Assembly: GCA_030679805.1 (NCBI GenBank)
Contig: JAUXST010000015.1
Span: 1 to 8,418, forward strand
Origin: Reyranella sp.
Lineage (GTDB): Bacteria > Pseudomonadota > Alphaproteobacteria > Reyranellales > Reyranellaceae
DNA length: 8,418 nt
Direction: 5' to 3'
Part shown: in pieces, positions 6,152-8,418 of the stretch
How the letters are laid out: each line of letters begins with the position of its first letter
How positions within the stretch are numbered: the stretch's first letter is position 1
Made by a program: the position numbers and the translations under genes
The notes under the pieces: model-generated
Told to the model about the DNA's origin: nothing
Seen by the model: the letters and a program-made list of their open reading frames with translations, nothing else
The model's database searches: none

Positions 6152-7045
6152 CTAGCGGAGCGTCGGATCGAGGCGGTCGCGCAACCAGTCGCCCAGCAGG
6201 CTGATCGACAGGGTCGTCAGCACGATCACGCCGGCCGGCGCCAGCATGATCCAGGGCGCGCGGGTGATGTATTCGCGGCCGTAGCCCACCATGTTGCCGA
6301 GCGAGGTGAGCGGCGGCTGCACGCCGAGGCCGAGGAACGACAGGCCGCTTTCCAGCAGGATGATCTCGGGAAAGGTGAGCGTCATCGACACGATCAGGGT
6401 CGAGGCGATGTTGGGCAGGATGTGCAGCCCGTAGATGCGGCCGGGCCCGGCGCCGAGCTGGCGCACCGCCGAGGCATAGCCCTGCTCGTTGGCGGCGAGC
6501 GTCAGGCCGCGCGCGATCCGGGCATAGCGCTCCCACGAATGGAAGCCCATCAGGCCGATGAACAGCGGCAGGCTGTTGCCGAAAAACGCCAGCACCGAGA
6601 GCGCAATGATCATGAACGGCATACTGGCCTGAAAGTCGATCGCCATCAGGATCACCGACTCGAGGCGGCCGCGGAAGTGGGCGGCGAGGAAGCCCAGCGC
6701 GGTGCCCAGCGTGGTGGCGATCAGGGTGCCGAAGAAGGCGATCAGCAGGCTCATGCGGATCGATAGCAGCAGGCGCGAGAAGACATCGCGGCCGAGTTCA
6801 TCGGTGCCCAGCGGATGAGCGAATTCGCCGCCGAACAGCAGCGGCGGCATCAGTCGGGCTTTCAGGTCGAAGGCGGTGATGGAATACGGCTGGAGGAAAT
6901 CCGCGCCGAGCGCGATGACAACCATCGCCCCCAGCCAGAAGGCGGCAAACAGGACACCGGACGGCAGTCCAGCGGCACGGCGCATCAGCGCGCCGAGGCC
7001 GGTCGGCCGCAGCGTGACCGGAAGAGATGACTCGCGCATGGCCAT
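6152..7045 (-). CDS. Peptide/nickel-type ABC transporter permease, DppC-like
   Basis: This is an inner-membrane permease of the DppC/OppC family, partner of the DppB-like permease encoded upstream. The product has 297 residues. Hydrophobic segments lie at about 29-52, 96-121, 131-156, 158-168, 213-240 and 265-285. The family signature HPLGTDELGRDVFSR is at 78-92. The EAA loop (YASAVRQLGAGPGRIYGLHILPN, ending at N212) docks the ATPases, and SFLGLGVQPP follows at 236-245. The ATG at 7045 is chosen because GAGGAGAGG (7049-7057) lies 3 nt upstream, placing its GAGGAG core at normal spacing. A GTG at 7066, immediately after the dppB-like stop, would add seven residues. Substrate class (dipeptide, oligopeptide, nickel or other) cannot be read from the permease. 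It is the last gene of the operon; no clear terminator follows. Confidence 0.92.
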   Translation of the reverse strand: MAMRESSLPVTLRPTGLGALMRRAAGLPSGVLFAAFWLGAMVVIALGADFLQPYSITAFDLKARLMPPLLFGGEFAHPLGTDELGRDVFSRLLLSIRMSLLIAFFGTLIATTLGTALGFLAAHFRGRLESVILMAIDFQASMPFMIIALSVLAFFGNSLPLFIGLMGFHSWERYARIARGLTLAANEQGYASAVRQLGAGPGRIYGLHILPNIASTLIVSMTLTFPEIILLESGLSFLGLGVQPPLTSLGNMVGYGREYITRAPWIMLAPAGVIVLTTLSISLLGDWLRDRLDPTLR

Positions 7046-7054
7046 CGGCCTCTC

Positions 7055-7075
7055 CTCAGTGTCCACTCAGTGTCC
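7055..7075. repeat. Tandem 10-bp duplication at the permease gene junction
   Basis: CTCAGTGTCC occurs at 7055-7064 and again at 7066-7075, an 11-bp period. The duplication spans the stop of the DppB-like gene and the leader of the DppC-like gene, just before its Shine-Dalgarno. It looks like a small local duplication; no function is evident. Confidence 0.6.
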
Positions 7076-7999
7076 GCCGGCGGTCGCGCCGCGCACGCGC
7101 GGATCGAGCCAGCCGTAGGCGAGGTCGACGGCGAGGTTGGCCGACACCATCCAGGCCGCGATCACCATCAGGATGGCCTGCACCACCGAGAGATCGCGGT
7201 TGGCGACGGCCGAGACCAGCAGGCGGCCGACGCCAGGCCAGGCGAAGACGGTTTCGACCACGACAGCGCCCGCCACCAGGCTGCCGATCATGAAGCCGAT
7301 GATGGTGACGGTCGGGATCGCCGCATTGGGCAGGGCATGGCGCGACACGACGCGATGCCAGCTGACGCCCTTGGCCGAAGCGGCGCGGATGTAGGGCTGG
7401 CCCAGCACCTCGAGCATGGCCGAACGCGTGAAGCGGGCCATGATGGCGGCACCCGCGGTGCCCAGCGTCACGATGGGCAAGATGGCATGGAGGGGAGAAT
7501 CGGCGCCGCTGGCCGGCAGCCAGCCCAGCGTGACGGCGAAGATCAGTACCAGCACCAGGGCAAGCACGAAGCTCGGCATGGTGAAGCCCGCGACCGAGAC
7601 CGCCATGGTGAGCCGGTCGGCCAGCGTGTTGCGGTGGAGCGCTGCATAGATGCCGGCGGGAATGCCGATGCCCACTTTCAGCGCCAGCGCCGGCAGCGTG
7701 AGGACGAGCGTGGCCGGCACGCGTTCCATCACCAGATCGATGGCGGACCGGCCGTCGCGCATCGACTTGCCGAAATCGCCGGTAAGCGCGTGGCCGATGT
7801 AGGAGAAATACTGCTCCCACAGCGGGCGCTCGAGGCCCCAGGCCTTGCGGAATGCCGCGATCGCCTCGGGTGGCGCATCGACCGACATGATGAGCAACGC
7901 CGGATCGCCCGAGAGGCGCAGCACCACGAAGGCGAAGGTCATGACAAAGAGGATGGTGAGGCCTGCGCGCAGCAGGCGGGAGGTCGCAAACATCAGCAT
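7067..7999 (-). CDS. Peptide/nickel-type ABC transporter permease, DppB-like
   Basis: This is an inner-membrane permease of the DppB/OppB family. The product has 310 residues. The first membrane segment is at about 10-30, followed by the long periplasmic region typical of DppB with GDFGKSM at 74-80. Further segments lie at about 98-120, 130-160, 172-190, 228-250 and 272-294. The EAA loop is YIRAASAKGVSWHRVVSRHALP (203-224). The C-terminal signatures VVETVFAWPGVGRLL (247-261) and LAYGWLDPRVR (293-303) are intact. The ATG at 7999 shares its first base with the stop of the ATPase gene (TGATG), which indicates coupled translation. An ATG at 7993 is an alternative. The frame is open upstream to 8134, but that part lies inside the ATPase gene. 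GAGGG lies about 10 nt upstream of the chosen start. Confidence 0.93.
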   Translation of the reverse strand: MLMFATSRLLRAGLTILFVMTFAFVVLRLSGDPALLIMSVDAPPEAIAAFRKAWGLERPLWEQYFSYIGHALTGDFGKSMRDGRSAIDLVMERVPATLVLTLPALALKVGIGIPAGIYAALHRNTLADRLTMAVSVAGFTMPSFVLALVLVLIFAVTLGWLPASGADSPLHAILPIVTLGTAGAAIMARFTRSAMLEVLGQPYIRAASAKGVSWHRVVSRHALPNAAIPTVTIIGFMIGSLVAGAVVVETVFAWPGVGRLLVSAVANRDLSVVQAILMVIAAWMVSANLAVDLAYGWLDPRVRGATAGGH

Positions 8000-8418
8000 C
8001 AGACGGCAACCCTCAAGGCAGGCTCGTTGACGCGATGGCAGGCGACCTGGCGGCCGTCGGGCAGTGCTTCCAGCACCGGCCGCTCGCTCCGGCATAGCGC
8101 CACGGCGAAAGGACAGCGCGGATGGAAGGCACATCCCGCCGGCGCGTCGACCGGGCTGGGCGGATCGCCCTGCAGCAAGAGCGGCTCGCGGCGCGGCCCG
8201 CCGCCACGGCCCGTCCCAAGGGTCGTCGAGGGGATCGCCGACACCAACGCCCGCGTATAGGGATGCGCCGGCTGGGCAAACAGGCTTTCGGCCTCGCCCT
8301 GCTCGACGATGCGGCCGAGATACATGACCGCCACGTCATGGCTCACCTGCCGCACGACCCTGAGGTCGTGGCTGATGAAGAGGTAGGCGATGCCCAGCCG
8401 ATCCTGCAGGTCGAGCAG
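7999..8418 (-). CDS. Peptide ABC transporter ATP-binding protein, OppF/DppF-like (C-terminal part)
   Basis: Only the last 139 residues are in the window; the gene runs off the right edge without a start. The fragment begins LLDLQDRLGIAYLFISHDLRVV, where ISHD (15-18) carries the switch histidine H17 that follows Walker B in ABC ATPases. It continues with VAVMYLGRIVEQG and then the oligopeptide/dipeptide ATPase C-terminal extension: HPYTRALVSAIP, a proline-rich stretch, the cysteine-bearing GCAFHPRCPFAVALC, and a final GRQVACH. Walker A, the signature motif and Walker B would be beyond 8418. It energises the two permeases encoded directly downstream. Whether it is the D or F type, or a fusion of both, cannot be decided from this end. 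Confidence 0.9.
   Translation of the reverse strand: MLDLQDRLGIAYLFISHDLRVVRQVSHDVAVMYLGRIVEQGEAESLFAQPAHPYTRALVSAIPSTTLGTGRGGGPRREPLLLQGDPPSPVDAPAGCAFHPRCPFAVALCRSERPVLEALPDGRQVACHRVNEPALRVAV

Noticed and set aside
7070..8260. Plus-strand open frame (396 codons) opposite the DppB-like and ATPase genes
   Set aside because: It has the same shadow signature of charged residues, no domain and no ribosome binding site; it covers two genuine minus-strand genes.
1..8418. Novel defence, CRISPR or mobile system
   Set aside because: I saw no transposase, integrase, toxin-antitoxin pair, phage gene, regular repeat array or tRNA-associated attachment site; the genes are mainly housekeeping transport and regulation.

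Overview
The window is high-GC DNA from a Gram-negative bacterium. Protein sequence and gene order suggest an alphaproteobacterium (Rhodospirillales/Hyphomicrobiales type). This is an inference from gene content and composition; there is no rRNA or other phylogenetic marker. Almost all coding is on the minus strand. The long plus-strand open frames opposite the transporter genes are GC-driven shadows.

Left two thirds (about 200-5700, minus strand): a complete phosphate-starvation cluster read right to left, pstS, pstC, pstA, pstB, phoU, phoB. PstS binds phosphate in the periplasm, PstC and PstA form the membrane channel, and PstB is the ATPase. PhoU links transporter state to signalling, and PhoB is the response regulator. 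The genes are tightly packed: pstC/pstA are 4 nt apart, pstA/pstB share an ATGA overlap, and phoU/phoB share a GTGA overlap. The promoter side of pstS carries three 7-bp PhoB half-sites at exact 11-bp spacing, so the operon looks autoregulated by its own last gene. A perfect 14-bp hairpin lies between pstS and pstC. Beyond phoB, positions 1-287 hold no convincing gene, but they carry a 26-bp perfect inverted repeat, a small hairpin with a T run, and a classic intrinsic terminator, all oriented to end the minus-strand transcript. The sensor kinase gene phoR is not in the window.

Middle (about 5700-6117, plus strand): a small gene diverges from pstS. It encodes what looks like a stand-alone WYL-type domain of about 99 residues with no DNA-binding domain. 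It faces the same intergenic region as the Pho box, so Pho control is possible but unproven.

Right (6152-8418, minus strand): the end of a peptide/nickel-type (Dpp/Opp) ABC importer operon. It comprises the C-terminal part of an OppF/DppF-like ATPase running off the right edge, a DppB-like permease and a DppC-like permease. They are joined by a 1-nt stop/start overlap and a short junction. The binding protein and any partner ATPase would lie beyond position 8418. Substrate cannot be told from the permeases.

I see no mobile element, CRISPR array, tRNA or rRNA. Most of the window is conventional. The parts worth a second look are the intergenic structures and the WYL-like gene next to the Pho box.
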